DNA of 56,732 nucleotides from Myxosarcina sp. GI1 (GCF_000756305.1 NZ_JRFE01000012.1:97-56828); one strand, 5' to 3'. Counted from the stretch's first letter, positions 9,785 to 20,400 are shown. Numbers and translations: made by a program. The notes: generated by a model from the sequence alone, not told the origin.

Positions 9785-11449
9785 ATGGCTAAACCTGCAA
9801 TCATTGCAATAGATGACGATCTCGAAGTACTTCACACTATGACTCGCGACTTGCGAAGTCAATATAGTTCTTCTTTTCGCATAGTACCTTCTAGTTCCAG
9901 CAAACAAATATTAGAGTTGTTACTAGATTTAAAGAAACGACAACATTATGTTGCTTTATTCCTTGTAGATCAGCGAATGCCTGAAATGACAGGCGTAGAA
10001 TTTCTCGAACAGGCACAAAAAATGTATCCTGAAGCTAAAAAAGCTCTGATTACAGCTTATGCAGATACTAAAGCAGCAATAGATGCCATCAACAAAGCAA
10101 AGATAGACTATTATCTATTAAAGCCTTGGCTACCCGCCCATATTAATCTCTATCCCGTTTTAGATGATTTATTAGAAGTTTGGCAAGATCGTTCTCTAGA
10201 AAATATTTTTGAAGGAGTTCAGGTTTTAGGTTATCGCTGGTCGCCCAAGTCTCATAAAATTAAAGATTTTTTGGCTCGCCACCACGTGCCTTATATTTGG
10301 CGGGATTTAGCGACAGATACCTCTGCTACCAAAATAGTATCAGAGCGAGAATTAAACTGCTCCAAACTACCATATTTAGTTTTCCCCGATGGTTCGGATC
10401 TAAAATCTCCTTCTATTCTAGAAATTGCCAACAAAATTGGTTTAAAAACCGATGCCCAGATGCCTTTTTACGATCTGGTTATTGTAGGAGGTGGTCCTGC
10501 TGGTTTGGCTTCAGCAGTTTATGGTTCATCTGAAGGCTTAAAAACTCTCCTCATCGAGAAACAAGCTCCTGGGGGGCAAGCTGGTACCAGTTCTCGAATC
10601 GAAAACTATCTCGGATTTCCCGCAGGTTTAACAGGAGGAGAATTAGCTCGTCGTGCTGTGGCTCAAGCATATAAGTTTGGCACAGAAATTTTGACTCCCC
10701 AGGAAGTTACTAGCATTCGTACCGAAGGACAGTATCGTATTGTCACTCTAACTAACGGGAAAGAAATTAACTGTCACGCCTTGGTTATTGCAACTGGTGT
10801 TTCTTACACCAAACTAAATGTTCCTGGTATCAATCGATTGACTGGTGCGGGAGTATATTATGGTGCAGCTATGACTGAAGCCATTTCTTGTAGTAATCAA
10901 GATGTTTATATTATTGGTGGTGCTAACTCGGCTGGTCAAGCAGCAATATACCTTGCCAAGTATGCGAGAACCGTAACTATTTTAGTACGGGCGAATTCTC
11001 TAGCAGCAAAAATGTCTCATTACTTGATCGACCAGATTAATGTTACCGATAATATTAAGGTTCGATTATCAACCCAAGTTGTAGAAGCTTTAGGTAAAAA
11101 TAAGCTTGAATCTCTAGTGGTTAACAATCTAGAAACCGATGAACTAGAAACTATTGATACTGAAGCTTTGTTTGTTTTTATCGGCGCAAAGCCCAATACT
11201 GGGTGGTTAAAAGATTTAGTAATGTTAGATCGATTTGGTTACGTGGTTACGGGTTCAAATATCGAGCAAAACGGCAAAAAACCAAAAAGCTGGAATGTTA
11301 AACGAGATCCTTACCTATATGAAACTAGCGTTCCAGGAATTTTTGCCAATGGCGATATTCGTTCTGAGTCGATTAAACGTGTAGCTTCTGCCGTTGGAGA
11401 AGGTTCGGTAACGGTGAAATTCGTTCATCAATACTTAGCTTCATTTTGA
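9785..11449 (+). CDS. response regulator fused to glutaredoxin-like and thioredoxin-reductase-like domains
   Basis: This 554-residue protein starts with a CheY-type receiver domain (IAIDDD, phospho-acceptor D62 in LVDQRMP, Lys in LLKPW). Residues about 135-220 look like a glutaredoxin-fold segment (VLGYRWSPKSHKIKDFL, LPYLVFPDGSDLKSPS), but both redox cysteines of the CxxC site are replaced by Ser. Residues about 230-554 are an FAD/NAD(P)-binding thioredoxin-reductase-like module with VIVGGGPAGLASA, a second Rossmann motif VYIIGGANSAGQAA and GIFANGDIRSES. The usual CxxC of thioredoxin reductase is missing, with YYGAAMTEAISC in that area. It therefore probably binds flavin and nucleotide but cannot do dithiol exchange (inference). 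The kinase gene begins 16 bp downstream, so the two are likely a cognate pair. Confidence 0.88.
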   Translation: MAKPAIIAIDDDLEVLHTMTRDLRSQYSSSFRIVPSSSSKQILELLLDLKKRQHYVALFLVDQRMPEMTGVEFLEQAQKMYPEAKKALITAYADTKAAIDAINKAKIDYYLLKPWLPAHINLYPVLDDLLEVWQDRSLENIFEGVQVLGYRWSPKSHKIKDFLARHHVPYIWRDLATDTSATKIVSERELNCSKLPYLVFPDGSDLKSPSILEIANKIGLKTDAQMPFYDLVIVGGGPAGLASAVYGSSEGLKTLLIEKQAPGGQAGTSSRIENYLGFPAGLTGGELARRAVAQAYKFGTEILTPQEVTSIRTEGQYRIVTLTNGKEINCHALVIATGVSYTKLNVPGINRLTGAGVYYGAAMTEAISCSNQDVYIIGGANSAGQAAIYLAKYARTVTILVRANSLAAKMSHYLIDQINVTDNIKVRLSTQVVEALGKNKLESLVVNNLETDELETIDTEALFVFIGAKPNTGWLKDLVMLDRFGYVVTGSNIEQNGKKPKSWNVKRDPYLYETSVPGIFANGDIRSESIKRVASAVGEGSVTVKFVHQYLASF

Positions 11450-11465
11450 GGTTCTAATACTAAAT

Positions 11466-12944
11466 ATGTTGGACCAAATATCTTTATTTCAAAAACTATC
11501 CTCAATAGAAAGAGAGGAGTTAGAGAATACATGTCATCAAGTTGCCTATAGCTTGGGAGAAACTATCTTTAGTCAGGGAGAATTGACAAAATACTTTTAC
11601 ATAGTTCTCGAAGGAGAAGTTCAGATTTCACGAAAAATTGACAGTCAAGAAATCCATATTGCTAACTATGGGCGAGATATGTTTTTTGGTGAAGTACCGA
11701 TACTAGCTGGTGAAAAACATTTGGCAAATGGTACGGCAGTAATTGGAACGCTTCTGGCTGTATTTTCCGAAGAATATTTCTGGCAAATGCTTTTTAGTTA
11801 TCCTTCTGTTAGAAAAGTAATTTTGGGTCACATGGCAGTACGCTTCCAGGAACTACAAACCCAATCTTTACAGCATGAAAAGTTGATTGGTTTGGGAACC
11901 CTGGCAGCAGGTTTGGCTCATGAGTTAAATAATCCTGCCTCTGCTGCTTGCAGTGCGGTAATTCAGCTTAAAAAGTTAGCTCCCAAATTATATGCACAAA
12001 GTCTTAGATGTATCGAGCAACTGCTAACATCCGAACAGCTAACGATCCTAATTAAACTAGAACAGGAAGCGATCGCTCATATTCTGCAAACTTGTTCTTA
12101 CGACCCTTTAGAACAGTTAGACTTAGAAGACGAATTAATAATTTGGCTAGAAGCACACAACGTCAGTCGAGGAGAACAAATTGCACCTAATTTAGTAATG
12201 GGAGGAATTACTACTCAAAAATTGTCAATTTTAGATACTTTAGATAGCAATACCTTAAACTATTTTTTTTCTAGTCTAGAAACTAGTCTGATTCAAGCTA
12301 GTTTGTTAGCCACTTTAAAAGAAAGCGTCAATCGTATTTCTACAATTGTTGACTCAGTTAAATCCTATTCTTATGTAGACCGCGATCCTGTAAAGAAGAA
12401 CAACACCTGTATTCATCAAGGTTTGAATAATACTTTGGTCATTCTCAAATATAAGTTAGAGCAACAAAATGTGTCGGTGGTTCGCAATTATGAGACTGAT
12501 TTCCCTCTAATTAGAGCCAACGGTGGTTCTCTAAATCAAGTTTGGACAAATTTGATTGATAACGCTATTGACGCTTTAGATAAACAGATAAATGGCAAGA
12601 TTACTATAACTACTTCCAAACTTGAAAACTATATACTGGTCGAAATTGCCGATAATGGTCCTGGTATTCCTAAAGCAATCCAAACGCGGATTTTTGAACC
12701 GTTTTTTACTACCAAAGAAATTGGTAGAGGAACTGGCATGGGGCTGGATTTAGTTTACCGTATCGTCGCGATCGAACATCAGGGGAATATTGATTGTTTG
12801 TCCAAACCAGGAGAGACAAAGTTTCAGATTAAGTTACCGATAAACTCTGAAAAATCAGCAATAAAAGAAAAACTCGATAATCGCGAAATTAACTTAGAGG
12901 CGATCGAGAAAAAAGCAGTATTGCTGAAATTAAATGGTCAATGA
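11466..12944 (+). CDS. soluble histidine kinase with N-terminal cyclic-nucleotide-binding domain
   Basis: The protein has 492 residues and no membrane segment. Residues about 5-125 form a cNMP-binding/CRP-like beta roll ([28 protein letters not shown]). The dimerisation/phospho-acceptor box is [18 protein letters not shown] with H152. The HATPase domain has an N box ([14 protein letters not shown]), a G1 box ([10 protein letters not shown]), an F box and a G2 box ([14 protein letters not shown]). All catalytic motifs are intact. It begins 16 bp after the receiver-oxidoreductase gene and ends 18 bp before malQ. It therefore probably phosphorylates the preceding receiver in response to a soluble ligand or redox state (inference). 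Confidence 0.9.
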   Translation: MLDQISLFQKLSSIEREELENTCHQVAYSLGETIFSQGELTKYFYIVLEGEVQISRKIDSQEIHIANYGRDMFFGEVPILAGEKHLANGTAVIGTLLAVFSEEYFWQMLFSYPSVRKVILGHMAVRFQELQTQSLQHEKLIGLGTLAAGLAHELNNPASAACSAVIQLKKLAPKLYAQSLRCIEQLLTSEQLTILIKLEQEAIAHILQTCSYDPLEQLDLEDELIIWLEAHNVSRGEQIAPNLVMGGITTQKLSILDTLDSNTLNYFFSSLETSLIQASLLATLKESVNRISTIVDSVKSYSYVDRDPVKKNNTCIHQGLNNTLVILKYKLEQQNVSVVRNYETDFPLIRANGGSLNQVWTNLIDNAIDALDKQINGKITITTSKLENYILVEIADNGPGIPKAIQTRIFEPFFTTKEIGRGTGMGLDLVYRIVAIEHQGNIDCLSKPGETKFQIKLPINSEKSAIKEKLDNREINLEAIEKKAVLLKLNGQ

Positions 12945-12962
12945 TTTAAAGACAAATCTAAT

Positions 12963-14519
12963 ATGTTTAATTCTAGAGTCAGTGGAATTTTGCTTCATCC
13001 TACTTCTTTGCCCAGTCGTTTTGGCATCGGCGATTTAGGTAGTGCAGCCTATCAGTTTGTTGATTTTTTAGCAGAAAGTTGTCAACAAATCTGGCAAATA
13101 TTGCCCCTCGGACCGACAATGGAGGGAAATTCACCTTATTCGTCTTATTCAGCTTTTGCAGGTAATCCTTTATTAATTAGCTTGGAAAAACTGCAACAAG
13201 AAGGCTTACTGAGCGAAGAAGATTTTAAAAATCTGCCAGAATTTTCTCCCAAAAAAGTAGAATATGAAAGGGTAATTCAAACAAAGATGCCGCTGCTAAA
13301 GTTAGCTAGCGACAATTTCAAAACCAAAGGTACGCCAGCACAACAACTCAAATTTCAAGACTTCTGTATTCTTCAGAGTGCTTGGCTTGATGACTACGCC
13401 TTATTTATTGCCATTAAACAAGAGCTAAAAGGCATTCACTGGAATCAATGGGATGAAGCAATTGCCAAACGGCAGCCATCAGCTATAGCACAATGGACAA
13501 AATATCTGAGTGACGCTATTTACTTGCAAAAGTTTTTACAGTTTCAGTTTTTTACCCAGTGGCAACAGCTTAAAAATTATGCTAACCATCGCGGAATTAG
13601 TATCTTTGGCGATATCTCTTTTTATGTCGCCCACGACAGCGTTGATGCCTGGGCAAATCCCAAGCTATTTTACCTCAACGAACGAGGCGAAGCCGAACTA
13701 ATGGCTGGAGTTCCACCAGATTATTTTAGCGATACGGGTCAGCTTTGGGGTAATCCAGTTTATTGCTGGGAAGAGTTAGAAAAAACTGAGTTTGAATGGT
13801 GGCTAGAACGAGTCCAAAAAAATCTCGACTATTTCGATTTGTTCAGAATCGATCATTTTCGTGGCTTTCAAGCTTTTTGGGCAGTACCCAAAGGAGAACG
13901 AACGGCAGAAAAAGGAAAGTGGATGCAAGCTCCAGGTGAAGCATTTTTCGAGGTTCTCAAAGCAAAATTAGGTAAACTGCCTATCGTTGCTGAAGACTTG
14001 GGTATCGTTACCCCAGAAGTAAAAGCTTTAAGAGACAAATTTAATTTTCCTGGAATGAAAGTTCTTCAATTCGCTTTTAACGAAGACGGAGATCCTGAAT
14101 TTTTACCTCACAATTATGATTCTCCCAACTGCATTGTTTATACGGGAACTCATGACAATAACACTACAGTAGGCTGGTTTGAAGAGCAATCCACAGCAGA
14201 AAAAACAAAGATATTAAACTATTTGGGTCAAGTTTATTCCCAAGCTAATATTCACTGGGGTTTAATTCGTTTGGCTGCTAGTTCTGTAGCTAATTTTGCT
14301 ATATTTCCCCTTCAAGATCTTCTGGGGCTGGGTAGCGAAGCCAAAATGAATACTCCTGGCAAAACTGGAGGAAGTTGGAGTTGGCGTTATCAGTCTGAGG
14401 CATTGACTGTAGAATTGCGCGATTGTTTGAAGCATTTAACCTGTGTATACGATCGCACTCCCAAAACTATGGTCGAATCCGAGCCAAAAGATATGAAATC
14501 GCTGCAATTGCTGAAATAA
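12963..14519 (+). CDS. malQ: 4-alpha-glucanotransferase (amylomaltase/D-enzyme, GH77)
   Basis: This is a 518-residue GH77 enzyme that transfers alpha-1,4-glucan segments between maltodextrins in the cytosol. It opens with the family pattern GILLHPTSLPSRFGIGDLG and WQILPLGPT. The catalytic residues are visible: nucleophile D297 in LFRIDHFRGF, acid/base E344 in PIVAEDLG and the third acid D398 in TGTHDNNT. Length and motifs are normal. Together with the debranching enzyme it would recycle the short linear glucans released from glycogen. It is tightly coupled (18-bp gap) to the kinase gene upstream. Confidence 0.95.
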   Translation: MFNSRVSGILLHPTSLPSRFGIGDLGSAAYQFVDFLAESCQQIWQILPLGPTMEGNSPYSSYSAFAGNPLLISLEKLQQEGLLSEEDFKNLPEFSPKKVEYERVIQTKMPLLKLASDNFKTKGTPAQQLKFQDFCILQSAWLDDYALFIAIKQELKGIHWNQWDEAIAKRQPSAIAQWTKYLSDAIYLQKFLQFQFFTQWQQLKNYANHRGISIFGDISFYVAHDSVDAWANPKLFYLNERGEAELMAGVPPDYFSDTGQLWGNPVYCWEELEKTEFEWWLERVQKNLDYFDLFRIDHFRGFQAFWAVPKGERTAEKGKWMQAPGEAFFEVLKAKLGKLPIVAEDLGIVTPEVKALRDKFNFPGMKVLQFAFNEDGDPEFLPHNYDSPNCIVYTGTHDNNTTVGWFEEQSTAEKTKILNYLGQVYSQANIHWGLIRLAASSVANFAIFPLQDLLGLGSEAKMNTPGKTGGSWSWRYQSEALTVELRDCLKHLTCVYDRTPKTMVESEPKDMKSLQLLK

Positions 14520-14634
14520 AAAGATTGTAAAAGACAATTCGGTCATCTTAGATTCAGCATAATTATCATTACTATCTGCTCTTAAATAAAGCAGTTAGTA
14601 AATCAAAAACCTAGTACTTACAACAACTAAAATC

Positions 14635-15366
14635 ATGAACTTGAAAGAAAAAGTAGCAATTGTAACTGGTTCATCCAGAGGTATTGGTAGAGCGATCGCC
14701 CTAAGATTAGCAGAGGAAGGAGCCAATATTGTAGTTACCTATCATAGTAACCAAGACCAAGCTAATGAAGTAGTGACTGCAATTAAAGCTATAGGCTCTG
14801 ACGCGATTGCTCTGAAAATCGATGTCAAAAAAATCGAAGATATCCGCGATCTGTTTGGCAAAACTGTTAACTATTTTGGGCGGGTCGATGTTTTGATTAA
14901 TAATGCCGCAGGAACAAATATTTTCAAGCCCAATGTTCTGATGACTCCAGAAGAATACGACAGTATGTTTGACATCACTCGCGGAGTTTATTTTGCTCTA
15001 CAGGAAGCTGCCAAACAAATAGCCGATGGCGGGAGAATCATTAGTATTTCTACTGGCGGCACATCTATGAGTATTCCTGCTGGTGGAGCTTATGCAGGTT
15101 CAAAAGCAGCTATAGAGCAGTTTAGCAATTGTCTGGCAAAAGAGCTTGGTGAGCGACAAATAACCGTTAATACCGTTGCCCCTGGTGTAACGGAAACAGA
15201 TGGCTTAGTACTAGAACAGCAACAGATAGACCAGCTTATCGCTCAAACTCCTTTAGGTCGTTTGGGTCAGCCAAAAGATATTGCCAACACGATTGTTATG
15301 TTAGCGAGCGATAACGCTAGCTGGATTACAGGTCAAAATATTCGCGCTACAGGAGGAATTGTTTAA
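14635..15366 (+). CDS. SDR-family oxidoreductase (FabG-like)
   Basis: This 243-residue classical short-chain dehydrogenase has a TGSSRGIG cofactor loop near residue 10, NNAAG after beta-4, a Ser-containing IISIST strand and the YxxxK pair Y153/K157 (YAGSKAA). VNTVAPGVTETD follows in the usual place. It is likely NAD(P)H-dependent; the substrate cannot be told from sequence. It resembles 3-oxoacyl-ACP reductases, but the distance from any fatty-acid gene argues for a specialised role. It lies 115 bp after malQ and is probably the last gene of the cluster, since a hairpin follows at 15419. Confidence 0.88.
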   Translation: MNLKEKVAIVTGSSRGIGRAIALRLAEEGANIVVTYHSNQDQANEVVTAIKAIGSDAIALKIDVKKIEDIRDLFGKTVNYFGRVDVLINNAAGTNIFKPNVLMTPEEYDSMFDITRGVYFALQEAAKQIADGGRIISISTGGTSMSIPAGGAYAGSKAAIEQFSNCLAKELGERQITVNTVAPGVTETDGLVLEQQQIDQLIAQTPLGRLGQPKDIANTIVMLASDNASWITGQNIRATGGIV

Positions 15367-15418
15367 TCAGTCTCAGCTACTTCTGTTTGACTAATGTAGA
15401 AAGCGAAGGACAAAAGGC

Positions 15419-15453
15419 TCGGTTGCTGAAGAATTCCATTTTTTAGCAACCGA
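15419..15453 (+). terminator. hairpin downstream of the SDR gene
   Basis: A 9-bp perfect stem (TCGGTTGCT / AGCAACCGA) encloses a loop that ends in a run of T. No U-tract follows the stem, so it is not a textbook Rho-independent terminator. It lies between the carbohydrate cluster and the efflux genes. Confidence 0.4.
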
Positions 15454-15501
15454 AGACCGCTAAAACTAAGTATTCAACAATGAATAATGTTTACTGTTGA
15501 C

Positions 15502-15560
15502 TGCTCATTGTTCATTGCTCATCGCTCATTGCTCATTGCTCATTGCTCATTGCTCATTGC
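15502..15560 (+). repeat. short tandem repeat of TGCTCAT heptamers
   Basis: About eight copies of the heptamer TGCTCAT occur in tandem, with a few single-base variants near the left end. This type of short tandemly repeated repetitive (STRR) DNA is common in cyanobacteria. It is in frame with, and directly upstream of, the efflux adaptor gene. The ATG at 15487 would translate it into repeats of AHCSLLI type, which is probably not biological. Confidence 0.85.
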
Positions 15561-15576
15561 TAAAGGTAATCTTCAA

Positions 15577-16995
15577 ATGACCTTCAAACTAAGTTCGCTC
15601 TTTATGCCTGATACGTGTATTTCACGTATCTCTACATCGGTTGTGACAACTGCAATTTTATCAATAAGTTTATCTGGCTGTGGTGGAAAAGTAGAATCAC
15701 AAGAACCCCAGGTAGTTGCTGTCAAGCTAAAAACTATTGAATTAGATACGTTAGTGGATAGCAGCGAATATGTTGGTACTTTACAAGCCACAGAGAGAGT
15801 AAATCTCGCCCCTCGTATTGAAGGCAGAATTCTTGAAATTTTTGTGCGACAAGGCGATCGCGTCAGTCGTGGAGATCCCATAGTAAAGCTAGAGCCGACT
15901 CAAGAACAAGAAAACGTCAATGCTGCCATTCAAAGCGTTAATGTCGAACAAGCTACATTAGGTCAAACGCGAGCAGAACTAAAAACGTCAGAAGCCAACC
16001 GCGCTGCTGCTGCGGCAGAGGTTGAAGGTATCAGAGCAGATTTGCAAGATACTGAAGCTGAGGTAGAGCTAGCGAAAACTAATATCAAAAGAACAAAAAT
16101 GCTGGTTAAAGGAGGTGCTTTACCCCAACAAGATTTAGATGAAGACAATCGAGATCTTAAAAGCAGTTTTGCCCAACGCAATTCCCGCAAACAAACTTTG
16201 AATGCAGCGATAAAATCTCTTCAGGCTGCAGACGAACAGGTAGAGCAAGCTAGGGCTAATGTTAGCAGTCAAAACGCAGCCGTAGATCGCGCCAAAGCGG
16301 AATTAGGGTCAGTCAGTCAAAGTTTGGCTTATAACACCATTACTGCACCTATCGATGGTATTGTGGGCAGTCTCGATTTTAAAAAAGTCGGTGATTATGT
16401 AAGTGTAGGCGATTCTCTGACCACTATTACCAACAATCAAAACTTAGAGCTTAATATAAATGTACCTGTTGAATATCGCGATCGCCTCAGAACTGGACTT
16501 ACAGTAGAGAGTATCGACCGAGATGGTAGTGCTGGAGTTGAAGGAAAAATTGTCTATGTCGCTCCTTTGGTTCAGCAAGATACTCAGTCTATTTTAGCAA
16601 AGGTGCTTTTTCACAATCAAGAAAGTCTGAAAGATCGTGAATACTTACAAGTCAGGACGATCTGGAAGAAAAATCCAGGTATTTTAGTTCCAACTACTGC
16701 GATATCTACTCTAGGAGGACAAAACTTTGTCTATGTAGCGAAGCAAAAAGGTAATACTGAAGCAAAAGATTCTCAAAGTAAATCGGGAGAAAGCAGTTCT
16801 AAATCTCCACAGGAAAAACAATCGACACTAATAGCAGCACAGCAACCAGTAAAGTTGGGCAGTATTCAAGATGGAAACTATCAGGTAGTCTCTGGTCTTC
16901 AAAAAGGAGAAAGAATTGCGGTTTCTAATATCCTTAGTCTGCAAGATGGGATGCCAATCAAACTTGCTGAGGAAAAAGTAGGAAGTAGAGAGTAG
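15577..16995 (+). CDS. RND efflux periplasmic adaptor lipoprotein (AcrA/MexA-like)
   Basis: A membrane-fusion protein of 472 residues if started at ATG 15577 (MTFKLSSLF). I prefer this start because the alternative ATG at 15487 reads through tandem repeats, and AAAGG at 15562-15566 can serve as ribosome-binding site. The N-terminal hydrophobic segment ends in lipobox LSGC with lipidated Cys35. A beta-barrel/lipoyl segment (GRILEIFVRQGDRVSRGDPI) flanks a long Ala/Glu/Gln-rich coiled-coil hairpin (about 95-240). A second half-lipoyl motif follows (YNTITAPIDGIVGSLDFKKV). A Ser/Lys-rich insert lies near residues 390-420. It should link the RND pump at 17491 to an outer-membrane channel; no TolC-type gene is in the window. 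Confidence 0.9.
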   Translation: MTFKLSSLFMPDTCISRISTSVVTTAILSISLSGCGGKVESQEPQVVAVKLKTIELDTLVDSSEYVGTLQATERVNLAPRIEGRILEIFVRQGDRVSRGDPIVKLEPTQEQENVNAAIQSVNVEQATLGQTRAELKTSEANRAAAAAEVEGIRADLQDTEAEVELAKTNIKRTKMLVKGGALPQQDLDEDNRDLKSSFAQRNSRKQTLNAAIKSLQAADEQVEQARANVSSQNAAVDRAKAELGSVSQSLAYNTITAPIDGIVGSLDFKKVGDYVSVGDSLTTITNNQNLELNINVPVEYRDRLRTGLTVESIDRDGSAGVEGKIVYVAPLVQQDTQSILAKVLFHNQESLKDREYLQVRTIWKKNPGILVPTTAISTLGGQNFVYVAKQKGNTEAKDSQSKSGESSSKSPQEKQSTLIAAQQPVKLGSIQDGNYQVVSGLQKGERIAVSNILSLQDGMPIKLAEEKVGSRE

Positions 16996-17011
16996 GAAGT
17001 AGGAAGTAAAT

Positions 17012-17377
17012 TTATTTGTTCTCTTTGAGCTTTTTAGTAGTTGAAACAAGAATTCGGATTATTTGCTCTAGTTCGGGAAGCATCATATTAAATTTATTTT
17101 TCAATACGATGTTAGATTCAATCATTATTTCAATCCAGTATTTACACTCACAAGTTTCTTTTAAAGCGATTAAATATTTTGATAGAAAATCGGCTCTTGA
17201 TTGAGCAAACCTAGCCTCTGCACAGTTTGCTCCGATTGAAGTTCCCGAGCTTAGAAATTGTTTTGATAGTATCTTGGCAGCATCATCAAAATGTTTTTTA
17301 CTCAACTCTATATAAGCTTTAATTACTCTAACTGCAAAATGTTTGGTTCTTTGCTGAATAGAAATATTATCAATCAT
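17012..17377 (-). CDS. four-helix-bundle protein (23S rRNA intervening-sequence family)
   Basis: This 121-residue, all-helical protein matches the widespread four-helix-bundle / S23 family: FAVRVIKAYIELSK, the typical SGTSIGANCAEA loop and FLSKYLIALKETCECKYWIE. The first members were found in intervening sequences of 23S rRNA, while most chromosomal members have unknown function. It is antisense to, and inserted between, the adaptor and pump genes of the RND system. GTAGGAAGTAG-type short repeats sit just after the adaptor stop. The placement suggests insertion into a former operon (inference). Confidence 0.85.
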   Translation of the reverse strand: MIDNISIQQRTKHFAVRVIKAYIELSKKHFDDAAKILSKQFLSSGTSIGANCAEARFAQSRADFLSKYLIALKETCECKYWIEIMIESNIVLKNKFNMMLPELEQIIRILVSTTKKLKENK

Positions 17378-17490
17378 TAGAAATCATCAATACATCCTAT
17401 ACTTCCTCTCTTTATTTATCATTCCCACTATTTCAGCCAAACTCGCTACACGCTACTCGCTATTCAAAAAACCCCATTCCCCGATAAAAA

Positions 17491-20400
17491 ATGTCAATCT
17501 CCACCCCTTTTATCAAACGACCTGTTTTAACCACTGTTTGCACGATCGCGATCGTAATTATCGGGGCTATTTGTATTGCCATGCTGCCTCTAGACAAATT
17601 ACCGCAAATTGCTCCCAAACAAATTACGGTAAGTGCCAATTATGTCGGTGCAGATGCGAAAACTACTGTAGATAATGTCACTACCGTACTAGAGCGAGAG
17701 ATCAACGGTACAGAAGATGTCAAGTGGATTAATTCTCAAACCGATAACAATGGTAACGCAACTATCAATGTAGCTTTTCCTACCGAACAAGATACCGATA
17801 TCGCTCAGGTATTAGTGCAAAACCGTGTTGCCCAAGCCGAACCCGATCTACCTCAAAGAGTTACTGCTACAGGAATAACCACTGAAAAACAATCTCCCAG
17901 CATTACTTTGGTTTATGCTATTTACTCAGAAAAAGATGCGGCAGGAAAATATTATTACGATCCCGTCTTTCTCTACAATTATGTCGATCGCTATTTGTGG
18001 AACGAACTAAAACGCATTGAAGGAGTTGGTAGTCTCGACATATTTGGTTCGGCAACCTATTCAATGAGAATTTGGCTCGATCCGAATAAGCTAGCCGCTA
18101 GAGGATTAACTGCTACTGATGTCATATCTACAATCGAAAATCAAAACTTTGAAGTCGGTGCTGGTGGTATCGGCAAACAGCCAGTAGCTACCTCGCAACA
18201 ATACGAATTACCACTACGAATTAATGGACGTTTTACTACTGTTGAAGAAGCTGAAGATTTGGTAGTGCAAGCTAACAGTGATGGTACGCTAATCAGAATT
18301 AAGGATATTGGACGGGCTGAATTAGGAGTAGAAGATTACTTTACCAAAGCAATACTCGATGCTAAAAAACCCGCAGTTGGCTTACTAATCTATCAACTTC
18401 CAGGCACAAATGCTTTGAACACTGCCGAATTGGTCAAAGCAAAAATGAAAGAGTTAGAAAGAGATTTTCCCAAGGGGTTAAAAGCAGAAATCGCTCAAGA
18501 TAATACTCTGTTTATTAATGCTTCTTTAAAAGATTTAGTAATTACCTTAATTCAGGCAATTGGCTTGGTAGTTTTAATTATCTTTATCTTTTTGCAAGAC
18601 TGGCGCACTACCTTAATTCCTGCGGTTGCTATTCCTGTATCTCTTGTAGGTTCGGCAATCGGTTTAATGGCTTTGGGATTTACTCTCAATCAGCTAACAT
18701 TATTTGCTTGTGTTCTAGCAACAGGCTTGGTAGTAGACGATGGAATTGTAATTGTCGAAGCAGTTTCGGCTAAACTGTCTCAGGGAATGCGACCAGTACA
18801 GGCAGCTTTAGATGCTATGGAAGAGTTAGTAGGAGCGGTTATATCTACTTCTATCGTACTAATGGCAGTGTTTATCCCCGTAACTTTTTTTCCAGGAACG
18901 ACAGGAATTGTTTACAAACAGTTTGCTCTAACCATAATCTTTGCAATTGCCTTTTCGACATTTAACGCTCTGACCTTCTCGCCTGCTATGTCTGGGGTAT
19001 TTCTACGTCACACAGAAACGGTTAGAGGTCCATTGGGATGGTTGTTCCCTCGCTTTAATGGCATTTTCGATTGGCTGAAAGAAAATTATCGAAGAGCGAT
19101 CGAATTTTTAGTTAGATTGAAGTGGATAATTCTTGCTATATTTTTTGGGGGTTTGGTACTAACAGGTTGGATTTACGTTAGTTTACCTCAAGGATTTGTT
19201 CCAGAAGAAGATCAAGGCTATTTTTTATCCATCATTGAATCACCACCTGGAGTTTCCTTAAGCTATACCGATAAGGTTGTGCGGCAAGCAGCACAGATAG
19301 TAATGGGTCACGAAGAAGTACAGCATTCAATAGCAGTTTCAGGTTTTTCGTTCGATGGACAAAACAGCAATAAAGGAACTATGTTTGCCAAACTTCAGCC
19401 TTGGAGTGAAAGAACCAAGGATTCTAGTTCGGTATTTGGTCTACTAGAAAGTATCAACCAAGAATTTCAGCAGAAAATAGATGGTGCGAGGGTCATTGCA
19501 GTCAATGCGCCTCCCGTGGATGGCTTGAGTAATTTTGGAGGTTTGGAAATTTATATTGAAGACCGTCAAGGTAAGGGAATGGAGGCTTTGATTGCTAATA
19601 CCCAACAGGTCATGGCAGCAGCCAGTCAAAGACCAGAAATTGCCGAGGCTATCAGTACTTTTACCTTTGATAGTCCAATGCTTGAGGCAGACATCGATCG
19701 CGATCGAGCTAACGCTCTCAATGTCGATATTAGTGAAATTCTCAATACTCTTCAAACTTATCTGGGTTCTAACTTTGTCAATCAGTTTGTTTTGGATGGT
19801 AGACTCTATCGAGTATACGCTCAGGCAGAAGCAACAAATCGTACCAACCCTGATGATGTCAATCGCCTCTATGTCAAGTCACGGGACGAAGAATTGATTC
19901 AGCTTAGTAATTTTATTGATGCCCGACAAATCTCTTACCCGCCTATTGTCACTAACTACAATGTTTATCCTGCGATCAAAATTAACGTCAATCCCACACC
20001 AGGGTATAGCTCTAGTCAGGCAATTACCGCTATGGAAGAAGTCGTAGCAGCAACTCTACAACCAGGACTTGGTTATGAGTGGACTAATACGGCAGCAGAA
20101 GAAAAAACTTCAAGTGGTGTGGCACCTTTAGTATTTGGCTTTAGTTTCGTTATGGTTTTCTTGGTGTTAGCAGCACAATATGAAAGCTATATCGATCCCT
20201 TAATTATTATGCTTACCGTACCTCTAGCTGTTTTAGGTGCTTTAGGAGGTATTTGGCTTAGAGCTACTTTACTGCAGTCTGGAGGAGTTTGGCCAATTCT
20301 CGATAACAATATTTATGCCCAAGTTGGATTAGTAATGTTAATTGGAATGGCAAGCAAAAATGCGATTTTAATTGTGGAATTTGCCAATCAAAACCGCGCT

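Noticed and set aside
15487-15576. Longer N-terminus for the efflux adaptor starting at ATG 15487.
   Set aside because: It would translate tandem heptamer repeats ahead of a normal lipoprotein signal peptide.
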